Shown: one piece after another, positions 7,986 to 17,489 of the stretch
Layout of the letters: every line of letters begins with the position of its first letter
How positions within the stretch are numbered: position 1 is the first letter of the stretch
Assembly (NCBI GenBank): GCA_047639675.1
Contig: JBLIOI010000005.1
Location: 1 to 64,000 of the forward strand
From: JABACD01 sp047639675
GTDB lineage: Bacteria > Planctomycetota > UBA1135 > GCA-002686595
Reading direction: 5' to 3'
DNA: 64,000 nt
Translations under genes and position numbers: made by a program
The notes under the pieces: generated by a model
What the model saw: the letters and a program-made list of their open reading frames with translations, nothing else
The model's database searches: none
Told to the model about the DNA's origin: nothing

Positions 7986-9821
7986 TTGGATACAAGCAAC
8001 GTAAGGATTGCCCTCGTGGCGCTCTCGGCAATTGTCGGTGGCAGTGGCGTCGGCTGGTGGCTACGGGGTCGCTACCACTGGTCACGGCGCGTCGTAATGG
8101 ACGAGCTCTGGACGCGTAAAATTCGAAGCTACGAAAACGCGACGGAGCAGGCCAACACGGCCCGGACCATCACGGAAAGTGCCCTTCTTGAAAGCCAAAA
8201 AGATGTGCAGCGGGAGCAGGCTCGATCAGAGCAGCTCGAGATACTGGGAGCCAATCTGCGAGCGGAGCATGACCGCCGCCTAGACGAGCTTGACGAACAT
8301 CGCGTTCGCATGCAGGAGCTGCAAGAAATCGCCGTCGAAATCGACCAGGCGCTGCTCGCGGAACGTGAAGAGCACGCCAAGGACCGCAAGCAGATGGAGT
8401 TGCAACAACAGCGACTCAAGTCATTGCATGAATACCCGGGACGGCTCGAAGAATCGGAAGCTGAGCTCGCCACGGTTAGAGAACGCTTTGGCGCGTTGGG
8501 TAAGGAAAAGAATGCCGAGATTGCTCGGCTGAATGATTGGATCGCTGAACTCACTCCGTTGACGGAAAGCTTGCGTCGGCGCGGCGAGGAATTGGCAACC
8601 CAACGCAAGGAAGAGTCGCGAGCCCGCACAGAGTTCAGTAATGCTCTTGCCGCACGCGATCGCTCAATTGCGGACCTTACGGCGACGACCAGTGCCCAGA
8701 AAATGGAAAGCCACGCCCTGGACGGGGAGTGTCAACAACTGCGCTTAGAGCTCCTCGAACTCCAGCAGAGTCTAGATTCCTCAAAATCAGCCGGCGTTCA
8801 GTTAGAGGCAACGCTCCTACAGCACAGCGAAGATTCAGTTCTTCTACGTCAGGGGTCAATTCAGAGCAACTTGCGCATCACAGAGCAGGGAGTTCGACTG
8901 GGTCAAAGCAAAAACGAACTGGACACGGCTAGGGCGCTCATCAGCGAACTCGAACAGTCGCTGCATTCAAGTCGAGAAATTGGAGCCAAGGCTGACCAAG
9001 AACGAGGTGAATTGCGGGCAAGTGTTGCCGAGTTGGAAAAGAGTGGGCAAAGCACCTCTGCGCAACTCGCCGACTTGCAGCGGGAACGCAAGACGCTCAC
9101 CGAAGAGTTGAAGAAAACTCGCAAGGAACTAGAAGAGTGGCTGCGCGAGAGCGAGCGCGCCCAGGAAACCCTCGCAGCTCGCGATAAGGAGCTCAAAGGC
9201 AGCCGCGAGAAAGCCTCCACCGGCCAGAAGAAGCGCGATGAGGACAGCGTCCAATTAGCTGACCAAAAGGAGGAGCTCATGACTCTGCGCACCACCTTGC
9301 GTGCCAAGGAAAAAGAGCTCGAAAAGACTCTGCGTCGAGCGCTTAAATTGGAAGAGCAACGCGTACGAAAGGCCGAACAGTTGGTGGCACGGGACGCACT
9401 ACTTTCTGAGCTACGAGGCGAACGCACTCACTTGCAGAAGGAGCTGCGCGATACGGAGCGCTTACTGCGAACGAGCACGGAGGAGCTTGAGCAAGCTCGT
9501 GCCAGCCAAAAAAGGGCCACACCCGAAACAACCTCCAAGAAGAAGGCCGTCAAAAAGAAAGCGAGCCCCAAGCGCGGCGAACTGATCCCCAAGGGTAGTG
9601 CGCACAAGAATATTGCAGCCCTCAAGAAGGACGACTTGACGGCCATCAAGGGCGTTGGACCCAAGGTTGCTGCGCGGCTATCCAAGGCCGGTTTCCACAC
9701 CTATGGCCAACTATCCAGGCTCCAAGGAACGAGTCTGGAGAACTTCGCAGAGACGGTTGGTGTTCCTAAGAGCCGTATCGAGCGCGAAGGCTGGGTTCAA
9801 TCGGCAACTGACCTGCTTTGA
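7986..9821 (+). CDS. Membrane-anchored coiled-coil protein with C-terminal HhH
   Basis: This protein of about 611 residues begins with one transmembrane helix (about 7-27, VALSAIVGGSGVGWWLRGR), then roughly 450 residues of almost unbroken charged coiled coil rich in E, R, K, L and Q. A lysine-rich linker follows (KKKAVKKKASPKRG). The C-terminal 60 residues hold a helix-hairpin-helix domain (LTAIKGVGPKVAARLSKAGF), a fold that usually binds DNA or mediates protein contacts. The TTG at 7986 is chosen because AGGAG (7975-7979) lies 6 nt upstream; a GTG at 7950 is the alternative and lacks such a site. A membrane anchor, a long rod and a basic DNA-binding-like tip suggest tethering of nucleoid or envelope, but this is inference. 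A terminator follows directly. Confidence 0.7.
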   Translation: MDTSNVRIALVALSAIVGGSGVGWWLRGRYHWSRRVVMDELWTRKIRSYENATEQANTARTITESALLESQKDVQREQARSEQLEILGANLRAEHDRRLDELDEHRVRMQELQEIAVEIDQALLAEREEHAKDRKQMELQQQRLKSLHEYPGRLEESEAELATVRERFGALGKEKNAEIARLNDWIAELTPLTESLRRRGEELATQRKEESRARTEFSNALAARDRSIADLTATTSAQKMESHALDGECQQLRLELLELQQSLDSSKSAGVQLEATLLQHSEDSVLLRQGSIQSNLRITEQGVRLGQSKNELDTARALISELEQSLHSSREIGAKADQERGELRASVAELEKSGQSTSAQLADLQRERKTLTEELKKTRKELEEWLRESERAQETLAARDKELKGSREKASTGQKKRDEDSVQLADQKEELMTLRTTLRAKEKELEKTLRRALKLEEQRVRKAEQLVARDALLSELRGERTHLQKELRDTERLLRTSTEELEQARASQKRATPETTSKKKAVKKKASPKRGELIPKGSAHKNIAALKKDDLTAIKGVGPKVAARLSKAGFHTYGQLSRLQGTSLENFAETVGVPKSRIEREGWVQSATDLL

Positions 9822-9831
9822 GTCCACGAGG

Positions 9832-9849
9832 AGCCTTAGAGGCTTTTTC
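9832..9849 (+). terminator. Intrinsic terminator
   Basis: A short stem AGCCT/AGGCT with a three-base loop is followed by a T-run, 10 nt after the stop of the coiled-coil gene. The stem is short, so strength is uncertain. Confidence 0.6.
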
Positions 9850-9894
9850 TCTGTTGGATCCGTCTTTCTTTTCGAGGAAGCCACGACACTCTAG

Positions 9895-10239
9895 GCACAA
9901 ACTCAGCGAATAGAGAATCCATTTCCAGCTAGCTACCATGCCTTCGATTTCGATTTCGACCTCGACCTGCATGAGGAACCACGACTCGTGGGAGCATCGT
10001 TCGGGATCTTCCCGGAAGCCATCGGTGCAGCCGCGTTCCTCTACTCTGGGCCCACTGGATCTCTTGCAATTACCGACAACGACGGATCGGAAGTTGACCT
10101 CAGCTTGCAGTCATTCCCAGTGTCAAACGGCTCCAACATGATCCAACCGGGTAAGAGCACCTTCTTCCAATACTGGTATCGAATCCAGGGAGGTGGCTCG
10201 CGGCTTTCCAACTCATTGGAAATGGTCTGCGCTCCGTAG
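9895..10239 (+). pseudogene. Remnant of a secreted protein C-terminus
   Basis: From 9895 one frame is open without an ATG near its start and encodes about 114 residues ending ...TFFQYWYRIQGGGSRLSNSLEMVCAP. FQYWYR near the end, followed by a short serine/asparagine turn and a final beta strand, resembles the C-terminal beta domain I recall from large families of secreted planctomycete proteins that are hundreds of residues longer. The first part has an Asp/Phe alternation (FDFDFDLDL) that may be non-coding repeat. Only GTG 9988 could serve as a start, giving 83 residues without a signal peptide. The likeliest reading is the surviving 3' end of a deleted gene. The family link is from memory and not checked by search. 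Confidence 0.5.
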
Positions 10240-10256
10240 CACTCTATTCTGAGACG

Positions 10257-10300
10257 AAAAGCAGCGGCGTGAGCATCTCTACTCACGCCGCTGCTTTTTT
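10257..10300. terminator. Strong bidirectional terminator
   Basis: This is a perfect 17-bp inverted repeat (10257-10273 with 10282-10298), G+C-rich in the middle with A-run and T-run ends and an 8-base loop. The flanking AAAA and TTTTTT provide U-tracts in both directions. It can stop transcription from the left and from asnS, which ends at 10325 on the other strand. Confidence 0.93.
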
Positions 10301-10324
10301 GAATCGATCGTTAGGAAGCCTCTG

Positions 10325-11623
10325 TTAGGGCTCCAAGCGGACGATCGTGCGCGGGAAGGGAATGCACTCTCGAATGTGCTCTACCCCGCAAATCCAGCCC
10401 ACAAAGCGCTCGAGCCCCAAGCCGAAGCCTGCGTGGGGAACGGATCCGTAGCGGCGTAAGTCGAGATACCACTCGAAGGCTTCCATCGGAAGGTCGTGCT
10501 TGCGAATGCGGTCTTGCAAGACTTCCAGGCTCTCCTCGCGCTGGCTCCCTCCGATGATTTCGCCGACACCTTCCGGCCCGAGCACATCAACACAGAGGGC
10601 TTTAGTTTCGTCCTCAGGGTCGCGCTTCATATAGAACGCTTTGACCTCCTGAGGATAGTGCGTGATCATCACGGGGCAGTTATGCATCTCGGAGAGAATC
10701 GTTTCATCCGGGGCGCCAAAGTCTTCTCCAGCGACGAACTCCGAGTCGGGATGCTCGAGCAGGATCTTCGAGGCCTCATCGTAGGTCAGGCGCGGGAAGG
10801 GAGCTTGGACACACTCCAACTTGGAGAGGTCGCGCTCGAGGTCAGCTAGCTCGGTTTGACAGTTCCCCAGAACGTCTTTGAGCACATGACAAATCATATC
10901 CTCCGCTAGCTGGCAAACATCACCGAGGTCCGCATAGGCGACCTCCGGCTCAAGCATCCAAAACTCTGTCAAGTGACGACGGGTCTTGGACTTCTCTGCC
11001 CGGAAGGTCGGACCAAAGGTGTAGACCTTGCCCAGTGCCATCGCGGAAGCTTCCGCGTACAGCTGACCGGATTGAGTCAAGTAAGCCGTACGCTCGAAGT
11101 AGGGTACCTCAAACAACTCGCTGGTTCCTTCGCAAGCGTTAGGGGTAAACATGGGAGAGTCCATGCAGATGTAGTCACGACCATGGAAGAAGTTCCGCAG
11201 TGACATCATCACCTCTGAACGCACCCGCATGATCGCGGATTGACGCTTCGAACGCAGCCATAGGTGGCGCTGGCTCAAGAGGTAATCAACGCCGTGTTCC
11301 TTGGGGGTGATCGGGTAGCCATCGACACACTGGCCAATGTCAACCGCCTCAACACCAATCTCATAGCCGCCCGGCGCGCGCTCATCGGCCTTGACCTCTC
11401 CGGTGATCGTCAAGCTAGACTCTTGCCCCAACTTGCCGATTTCTTCGAAGACGTCCTCAGGCACGTTCTTCTTGAACACCACACATTGCACGATGCCGCT
11501 GCCATCGCGCAGTTGCAAGAAATGCAGCTTGCCCTTCGAGCGCTTGTTGTAGACCCAACCGCGCAGGGTGACGGATTCGCCCACATGTTCGGAGAGACGC
11601 TTGACGGTAGTGATGGTGGCCAT
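10325..11623 (-). CDS. asnS: Asparaginyl-tRNA synthetase
   Basis: This 432-residue class IIb aminoacyl-tRNA synthetase charges tRNA-Asn directly with asparagine. The N-terminal OB-fold anticodon-binding domain spans about 1-110 (VTLRGWVYNKRSKGKLHFLQ). The catalytic domain contains motif 2 (FRAEKSKTRRHLTEFWMLE) and motif 3 (GFGLGLERFVGW) near the C-terminus. Length and order fit bacterial AsnRS. The ending IPFPRTIVRLEP, rather than AspRS features, supports asparagine specificity. Having asnS suggests that the cell does not depend only on the GatCAB route for Asn-tRNA. It is preceded 66 nt upstream by a small membrane protein gene on the same strand and followed by a strong shared terminator. 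Confidence 0.96.
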   Translation of the reverse strand: MATITTVKRLSEHVGESVTLRGWVYNKRSKGKLHFLQLRDGSGIVQCVVFKKNVPEDVFEEIGKLGQESSLTITGEVKADERAPGGYEIGVEAVDIGQCVDGYPITPKEHGVDYLLSQRHLWLRSKRQSAIMRVRSEVMMSLRNFFHGRDYICMDSPMFTPNACEGTSELFEVPYFERTAYLTQSGQLYAEASAMALGKVYTFGPTFRAEKSKTRRHLTEFWMLEPEVAYADLGDVCQLAEDMICHVLKDVLGNCQTELADLERDLSKLECVQAPFPRLTYDEASKILLEHPDSEFVAGEDFGAPDETILSEMHNCPVMITHYPQEVKAFYMKRDPEDETKALCVDVLGPEGVGEIIGGSQREESLEVLQDRIRKHDLPMEAFEWYLDLRRYGSVPHAGFGLGLERFVGWICGVEHIRECIPFPRTIVRLEP

Positions 11624-11689
11624 TGTGTATGAAGAGATGGTTATCGTTGGAGGATATGGGAGCGCAGAGGATAGCGAGCGGATTCGGGA

Positions 11690-12235
11690 TCAGGGGAACA
11701 TCGCATGGGAACCTTTCAGTTCAACCGCGGCAATCGTGCCGCCCCGGATCACAATTCGCCCCTTGCAAACCGCGCCAGCTAGGCGCGCTTCGGCCATCAC
11801 TTCCCCCTCACCGCCCTGCTCGACGATTTCGCTGAGTTCCTCAAATGGGGTAAGCAGCTGGATTCGCTCGTAGCCCATAGCTAATAAGCGATTGTGGATG
11901 CGTTCCGAGAGGCTTGACCTGGAGGATCGTTCGGCATCCTTTGTCACAGGAGTCAGGTGTGGCTCCAGTTGAGCCTCCTGACGCGCAGACTCCGCCTGCA
12001 GCAAAAGCCGCTCTTCGAAGCGCTTTTGTCCATCGCGGATGTCGATCAAGACATGCTCCAAACGGCGCAATTCCAGGTCCCCGCCCGCATCTGCGATGCG
12101 CGTAACCTGGCTGCGAATCTCATCCAACCTGTCGAGCCGGCCGAGACGGCTCTCCATGCGGCTCTGTCGATTCACCATCGTCCATAGGATGGCGGTGATG
12201 GCGGTGAGCAGGATGATGGCAAGGGTTTCCAGCAT
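11690..12235 (-). CDS. Small membrane-anchored protein of unknown function
   Basis: This 181-residue protein has one N-terminal transmembrane helix (about 3-20, ETLAIILLTAITAILWTM). A charged helical region with heptad-like pattern follows (about 25-100), then a C-terminal domain of about 60 residues. The C-terminal part (EEVMAEARLAG...GRIVIRGG-like glycine turns) looks like a small beta domain, but no family was recognised. It sits upstream of asnS on the same strand and divergent from the antiporter gene, with 88 nt between the two starts. Confidence 0.6.
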   Translation of the reverse strand: MLETLAIILLTAITAILWTMVNRQSRMESRLGRLDRLDEIRSQVTRIADAGGDLELRRLEHVLIDIRDGQKRFEERLLLQAESARQEAQLEPHLTPVTKDAERSSRSSLSERIHNRLLAMGYERIQLLTPFEELSEIVEQGGEGEVMAEARLAGAVCKGRIVIRGGTIAAVELKGSHAMFP

Positions 12236-12323
12236 GAGATGATTCTGATGACGGCTAGGAGGCGAATCGAGGCTTCCGACAAGGTAGCATTCTGGAGCTC
12301 ACCCCGCCCCTATCCACTCCCCT

Positions 12324-14435
12324 ATGACCCGTATTCTCGCCACCCTTGCTGCTCTCCTGGCTCTCGTCGGAGTGTTCTTCATGCCGAATCCCGACACTGC
12401 GGAGTTAGCGGCTCTGCAGGGGACCCAGGTTCTCAGTCGGATGGTCGCGGATCCGGAAGGAGCGGAAGGTGCTGAGGTTCCGCTATGGGAGCTCGTCTTG
12501 CGCTCCCCAAATTATGAGGAGAGCGAGGACGGCAAAGCGCTGATTACCCTGGCCTACGCACGCTTGGAAATGGACGGGCTAGACCTTCTTTCACCGGCCC
12601 ATGCGCACTTTGAAGATGCGTTGATTCGAGGTTTGCGACAGAAGGTGAGGGAAGTCCGCGGGCGCGCTCTCTACACCCAAGCCACACGGAATCCCTCCGA
12701 AGAAGGGATGCGTTTTCATTTGGGCATTGGCGAGGACAGGCTTGGCTTAATTTTTGGGTCCACCCCAAGCCAATCCCAGACAATCGAGTTTACCTGGAGA
12801 CCCGCCGGCAGCCTCTCCTTGTTACCCCCGCTGGTTGCCATCCTGCTTGCTGTGCTTTTGCGCAGACCGGTTGTATCTCTATTCATGGGCGTCTTTACGG
12901 GAGCGTTTCTACTGCGCCAAGCCGTGGATCCAAACATCTTCTTTAGCGTTGGTCTTGGGCTCAAAGACGTCTTCACCGAATTCTTCTTGGACGAAGCCTT
13001 GGACAAGAACGATGCGGGGCGACTGCAAGTCGCTGGCTTCGTGATCGGCATGTTGGCGATGGTAGGCATCATTACTAAGAACGGCGGCATTCGCGGACTG
13101 ATGAACATTTTGGCCAAGTGGGCCAAGAACGCTCGCTCGACACAGATCGCCACCTACTTCATGGGTCTGGCCGTTTTCTTTGACGATTACGCCAATACTA
13201 TTTTGGTGGGCAGCACCATGCGTCCGCTCACGGATCGCTACCGCATTGCTCGCGAGAAGCTTGCCTACATCGTCGATAGCACTGCAGCTCCCGTCGCAGG
13301 CCTGTCGATCTTCAGCACCTGGATCGCATTCGAGGTGTCGACTTTCAGCGCACAACTCCCCGCGGCGGGTATGAGCCCGGACGATGGTTACTCAGTTTTC
13401 ATCGCCACGCTCCCCTATCGCTTCTACTGCATACTGACACTTGTCTTGGTGTTCCTGGTCACCTTCACTGGATTAGACTTCGGTCCAATGCTGGGAGCCG
13501 AGCGACGAGCTCGCAAGACGGGTAAGCTCGTGCGCGATGGAGGGAATCCAATGGTCAGTGACATCGTCACCGCCATGAGTCCCGCAGAAGGCATCACCTT
13601 CCGCGCCTGGCGTGCTCTGGTGCCTCTTGCCGTTTTCATCCTGGTCACTTGCTACACAATTCTCGATACCGGTGGCGCCTTTGCTGCGGACGCCCCATCG
13701 CTATTCAGCATCTCGGGGCTTTCACAAGTTCTTGGGGATGGAGACAGTTACGGAGCCCTGCTCAACGGTTCAAGCCTTGGCCTGCTCGTCGCAGTGATTG
13801 CTTCGCTCAGCGCTGGCCTACGTTTGGAAATCTTGGACGCGGCATGGAAAACCCTGTCATCCATGGCTATCGCTCTTGGCATCCTCTACTTGGCATGGAT
13901 GATCGGCGCAGTCTGCGGAAAGTTAGGCACGGCCGAGTACCTCACAGTTCTCCTGGGAGACATTCAGTTTCCGCTCTTCTTGCCCGTAGTCTTGTTTCTG
14001 CTCTCGGGTTGCATCGCTTTTGCAACGGGATCTTCATGGTCGACCATGAGTATTCTCTTACCACTCGTCATTGGGCTCTCTTTCAGCCTCGGTGAGCGCA
14101 TTGAGATCGGTGGATACGGACTGATGATTCTCTCGATCGGTGCCGTCTTGGAAGGCTCGATATTCGGTGATCATTGCTCGCCGATTTCAGACACCACGGT
14201 GCTCTCCTCCGTGGCTTCCGCCTGTGACCATATCGACCATGTGCGGACACAGATGCCCTATGCTGTCTTCACCATGGTCTGTGCAATTTCCATCGGGTAC
14301 TTGCCCGCGGCCGCTTTCGGCCTCCATCCGGCCTGGAGCATTGCAGGGGGCTCACTCCTGCTCTACTTCGGCTTACGTGTGCTGGGCAAACGTGCCGATG
14401 ATGACTTGGACGCCACGTCCGTTCCAAGCGAGTGA
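12324..14435 (+). CDS. NhaC-family Na+/H+ antiporter with N-terminal extension
   Basis: This 703-residue transporter matches the NhaC family, which exchanges sodium for protons across the inner membrane (some members carry lactate, malate or amino acids). The core starts near residue 165 and includes the conserved FFDDYANTILVGSTMRPLTD and the family's SSWSTMSILLPL and EGSIFGDHCSPISDTT segments. Before it lies a signal-like helix (1-19) and about 140 residues predicted outside the membrane, with no recognised fold. Usual family members are 450-550 residues, so the extension is extra. The downstream gene starts with GTG inside its stop codon (GTGA), so the two are translationally coupled. Ion specificity cannot be read from sequence. 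Confidence 0.85.
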   Translation: MTRILATLAALLALVGVFFMPNPDTAELAALQGTQVLSRMVADPEGAEGAEVPLWELVLRSPNYEESEDGKALITLAYARLEMDGLDLLSPAHAHFEDALIRGLRQKVREVRGRALYTQATRNPSEEGMRFHLGIGEDRLGLIFGSTPSQSQTIEFTWRPAGSLSLLPPLVAILLAVLLRRPVVSLFMGVFTGAFLLRQAVDPNIFFSVGLGLKDVFTEFFLDEALDKNDAGRLQVAGFVIGMLAMVGIITKNGGIRGLMNILAKWAKNARSTQIATYFMGLAVFFDDYANTILVGSTMRPLTDRYRIAREKLAYIVDSTAAPVAGLSIFSTWIAFEVSTFSAQLPAAGMSPDDGYSVFIATLPYRFYCILTLVLVFLVTFTGLDFGPMLGAERRARKTGKLVRDGGNPMVSDIVTAMSPAEGITFRAWRALVPLAVFILVTCYTILDTGGAFAADAPSLFSISGLSQVLGDGDSYGALLNGSSLGLLVAVIASLSAGLRLEILDAAWKTLSSMAIALGILYLAWMIGAVCGKLGTAEYLTVLLGDIQFPLFLPVVLFLLSGCIAFATGSSWSTMSILLPLVIGLSFSLGERIEIGGYGLMILSIGAVLEGSIFGDHCSPISDTTVLSSVASACDHIDHVRTQMPYAVFTMVCAISIGYLPAAAFGLHPAWSIAGGSLLLYFGLRVLGKRADDDLDATSVPSE

Positions 14436-15424
14436 CAAAAGCCACAACCCTTACCTCCAAGCTCAAGAGCCGCCTAATTCTGGGCGTCGTCTTCGGAGTC
14501 TTGGTCTATCTGTGCTTCGCCCTATTCGCGGATGGGCCGAAAATCTGGGAAGCCTTGCGCGATTTCCCCCTGCGTTGGGTGGCAGCGGCTTGCGGGCTTT
14601 CACTGCTCAACTACACGGTGCGATTTGCACGTTGGGAACGCTACCGAGCCATCCTTGGCATTCGCATGGCGCGCGTCACATCCTTCCGTATCTACTTGGC
14701 TGGACTCGCCTTCACCGTAACGCCGGGCAAGGCGGGAGAAGCCTTTCGCGCCGTCTTGATTCAAAAGGAAGACGGGACGCCAATCGCACGCAGCGCGCCG
14801 ATGGTGATGGCGGAGCGCTTTACGGATCTCTTTGGATGTTTGACGCTCGTCGCCATCGGCGGCTTAGCTAGCGAACCGGACTACGTTTGGGTCTTCTGGG
14901 CAGTGCTAGCCCTGTGCGTATTCTTGCTCGTGCTGGTCAGCTCCAAGGTCGTTGGCGAGTTCATCGTCAAATGCGTGGCAAAGTTACCGCTCATCGGCGA
15001 ACTCGCAGAACACGTCGGTCACGCTTTGGACTCAAGTCGCGTGCTCTTGAGTCCCAAGGAATTGCTCATGCCGACGGCCGTGGCCACACTCGGATGGGGA
15101 TGTGAGTGCTATGGGTTCTACCTGATCTCTGATGCGCTGGTTCCCGGCGGCGTCACCCTACTCTTCGCCGTCTATACCTTTGCACTCTCCGCCATTGTCG
15201 GAGCCGTGCTAATCATCTTCCCCGGTGGCCTGGGAGTTACCGAAGCCTCGATGGGCGGCTTGCTCGGAGCTCGCTATCAAGCCTTTGGTTTGGCCAAGGA
15301 TGTAGCCGCAGCCAAGGCGCTATCAGCAACCTTCCTGATTCGACTCTGCACCCTATGGTTTGCCGTCGCGCTCGGTGGATGCGCATTAGCGCTCCACACG
15401 CGAATCACGCGCCGTCAATCGTAG
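14432..15424 (+). CDS. LPG-synthase-TM/flippase-like (UPF0104) membrane protein
   Basis: This 330-residue protein belongs to the lysylphosphatidylglycerol-synthase transmembrane region family, also called flippase-like or UPF0104. It has about 8 transmembrane helices and the family segments LNYTVRFARWERY, TPGKAGEAFRAVL and MAERFTDLFG. IIFPGGLGVTEASMGGLL in the second half is also diagnostic. It lacks the cytosolic aminoacyl-transfer domain of MprF, so it may act in lipid or glycolipid flipping, or in membrane protein quality. The start GTG overlaps the antiporter stop by 4 nt. Its 3' end overlaps the end of the convergent GH99-like gene by 10 nt. Confidence 0.8.
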   Translation: MTKATTLTSKLKSRLILGVVFGVLVYLCFALFADGPKIWEALRDFPLRWVAAACGLSLLNYTVRFARWERYRAILGIRMARVTSFRIYLAGLAFTVTPGKAGEAFRAVLIQKEDGTPIARSAPMVMAERFTDLFGCLTLVAIGGLASEPDYVWVFWAVLALCVFLLVLVSSKVVGEFIVKCVAKLPLIGELAEHVGHALDSSRVLLSPKELLMPTAVATLGWGCECYGFYLISDALVPGGVTLLFAVYTFALSAIVGAVLIIFPGGLGVTEASMGGLLGARYQAFGLAKDVAAAKALSATFLIRLCTLWFAVALGGCALALHTRITRRQS

Positions 15425-17469
15425 ACGGGTACGCCAGGGGTGCGCTGCGCAAAGCGCATGTAGGTGTTTGCGATCGCGTGAAAGGGCTTGGTCGGAAAGT
15501 CCTCGCCCTTGAAGGATTGGATCCACTGGCGCGTTTCTTTCAAACGACCGAAGATGTGATCGGTGATTTCAGCAGCGGGCAACCCACCGATGAGCATCGG
15601 GCTGACGTAGTTCAGGTGGTACGCTGGCTCAATGGACGTCATTTCGTTCCAATCATTGAAGGTCGCGATCTGAATCCAATCCGCACCTGACTCAAAAGCG
15701 GCCTCCACCGTGGACGCATAGAAGACTCCATCAAAGTCGTCGGTCACTCGCACACATAGAGGATTGCCGTCCTCGCCAGTGAGATTGGCCACGCCCCAGC
15801 CCCCAACTCCAGTGTCGTCAAAGCCCGGCCAAACGGTCTGAATGGCTACGCGCTCCTTCGGCCCTTGTGCTTGCCAATCCATAACTCCGCTCGCCAGGTC
15901 TCCTGCATGCTGAACCAAGCTCGACAGTTGCGCAGAGGGCATGGTTGGCCTGTCCAATTGCGCGTCCACGTAGTTGCGATAGCGCAGGTAATCCCTGGAA
16001 ACCAACTGCCAACGAGTAAGGCCTTGGAGCGCCGAGTTACCGGCAGGCGGCGAGTCCCCTACTAGGAATAAGTCTTCGCCGGTCTGTTGCTTCACGAATT
16101 GATGAATGAAGGTCCAATCGCTTTCTAACAAGCACTGATTGCCCGCCCCGTTGCAAAGCTTGTTGCGGAACAAGAAGACCACCAAGCGCCCGTCGTGGCG
16201 CAAGCTAGCACGCCGGCCCCTCATCTGATTGGCGAGATGAACCAAGTCGCCTGCGATACCGAGCACCTTGTCCGTCTTTGTTGGCTCGCCCGCAACCCAA
16301 CCCAGCATGTGCACTTTGGGTTCGTACATCACGGCCAGCTTGAAATCGCTCCCGGGCTCCTCGACCACGTCCAAGAGCGCCTCCCAAGTTTCGTAATTGA
16401 TCGCCTCTCGCCCTTGCTGGGCAACCTGGCTAGCGAGCCGATACCCTTGATAGTCGTAGATGAAGTGATCGATACCTGCGTTTTCCGCTAGCGCAATGTG
16501 GTAGCGAATGACGTCCTTGTCGCGTGAATCATAGGAACCGATGAGCGGTAAATCTTGGCCGCTATTCAGCGTACTGATGGCCAAGTCACGACGCCCATTC
16601 GGTCGCAAGCAAGACGGATTGGTCGCGCAATCGGGGTTGTGAAAGAAGCCGCTGAAATCGCTGTTGCAGGCCGGTGGAGTCATCCAACACCAATTGCGCC
16701 ATATTTCCTGGGGAGTGTCCGGTGAAGTCCCTGCGAGTGGAAACTTCGGTGAGCGATAGCGTCCAACGTAGTTAGCCCCCACACGCCGTATTGGATTGCC
16801 ATCAATTGAATGGCGCTCGCCGAGTTGCACGAAATCCGCAGCCAAGACACCGCCGCCACCCTTATAAATTTCAATCCGCAGTGCCCGATCCGACTCGTGC
16901 AGACGTGAAACCACTTCTGTTTCTAAATAATTCCACGCTCCAATTTCAGAAGCAGCGGGACTCCAATGAGCATGCGCCAATAGGCGCGGCTCTCCTCGTC
17001 CCACACTGAAAATACGCAGATCTACGCTAGGCGCATGAGCACCATCGTAGATCTCTGTACGAGGATCGAACCTCAACCAAACACCCGCCTCCATTTCACT
17101 ACCCCTGGGTAGCGCCGATTCAGCAGAACTGAACAAGGGTATGGTCTGAGTTAGAAGGGATCCTGGAGCCGCGCCAAACTGCGCAAAACCACGACCGTAG
17201 TAGCCATCACTTTGATGGTTCGTGGGACCACTAAGAAATTCACCCTGCATCTCCCACGGTGAATTCTCTGGATCCCAATTCTCAAAATCACCCTCGGGCA
17301 CCGGTAGTGAAACGGGCCGCTCTGCCCGCTTCAATGCGGTTGTATGTACCGGGACCCAGCTAGGTCTTCCGACCAGGTTTGGGCTTAACGATAGGACAAC
17401 GCCAACCGTGGCTAATAACAGTAATCTCCTCTCCAAAACTCCTCCGAAGGTTCGACCCTTCGCACTCAC
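15415..17469 (-). CDS. Secreted GH99-like glycosidase
   Basis: This 684-residue protein has an N-terminal signal or membrane helix (about 11-27). Residues 50-215 look like a carbohydrate-binding beta-sandwich. The second half carries the glycoside hydrolase family 99-like domain, as seen in the YYGRG-type start, the GIDHFIYDYQGY segment and the late IATFNDWNEMTSIEP. In GH99 enzymes and WbsX-like relatives, the paired acidic residues of this late WNE motif belong to the active site. GH99 enzymes cut alpha-mannosides; the substrate here is unknown. The GTG start is favoured by a GGAAG box about 10 nt upstream. Nearby cysteines (CNS...C, C...C) suggest disulfides in a secreted protein. Confidence 0.75.
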   Translation of the reverse strand: MSAKGRTFGGVLERRLLLLATVGVVLSLSPNLVGRPSWVPVHTTALKRAERPVSLPVPEGDFENWDPENSPWEMQGEFLSGPTNHQSDGYYGRGFAQFGAAPGSLLTQTIPLFSSAESALPRGSEMEAGVWLRFDPRTEIYDGAHAPSVDLRIFSVGRGEPRLLAHAHWSPAASEIGAWNYLETEVVSRLHESDRALRIEIYKGGGGVLAADFVQLGERHSIDGNPIRRVGANYVGRYRSPKFPLAGTSPDTPQEIWRNWCWMTPPACNSDFSGFFHNPDCATNPSCLRPNGRRDLAISTLNSGQDLPLIGSYDSRDKDVIRYHIALAENAGIDHFIYDYQGYRLASQVAQQGREAINYETWEALLDVVEEPGSDFKLAVMYEPKVHMLGWVAGEPTKTDKVLGIAGDLVHLANQMRGRRASLRHDGRLVVFLFRNKLCNGAGNQCLLESDWTFIHQFVKQQTGEDLFLVGDSPPAGNSALQGLTRWQLVSRDYLRYRNYVDAQLDRPTMPSAQLSSLVQHAGDLASGVMDWQAQGPKERVAIQTVWPGFDDTGVGGWGVANLTGEDGNPLCVRVTDDFDGVFYASTVEAAFESGADWIQIATFNDWNEMTSIEPAYHLNYVSPMLIGGLPAAEITDHIFGRLKETRQWIQSFKGEDFPTKPFHAIANTYMRFAQRTPGVPVYD

Positions 17470-17489
17470 CTTATTGCAACTTCCTATTT

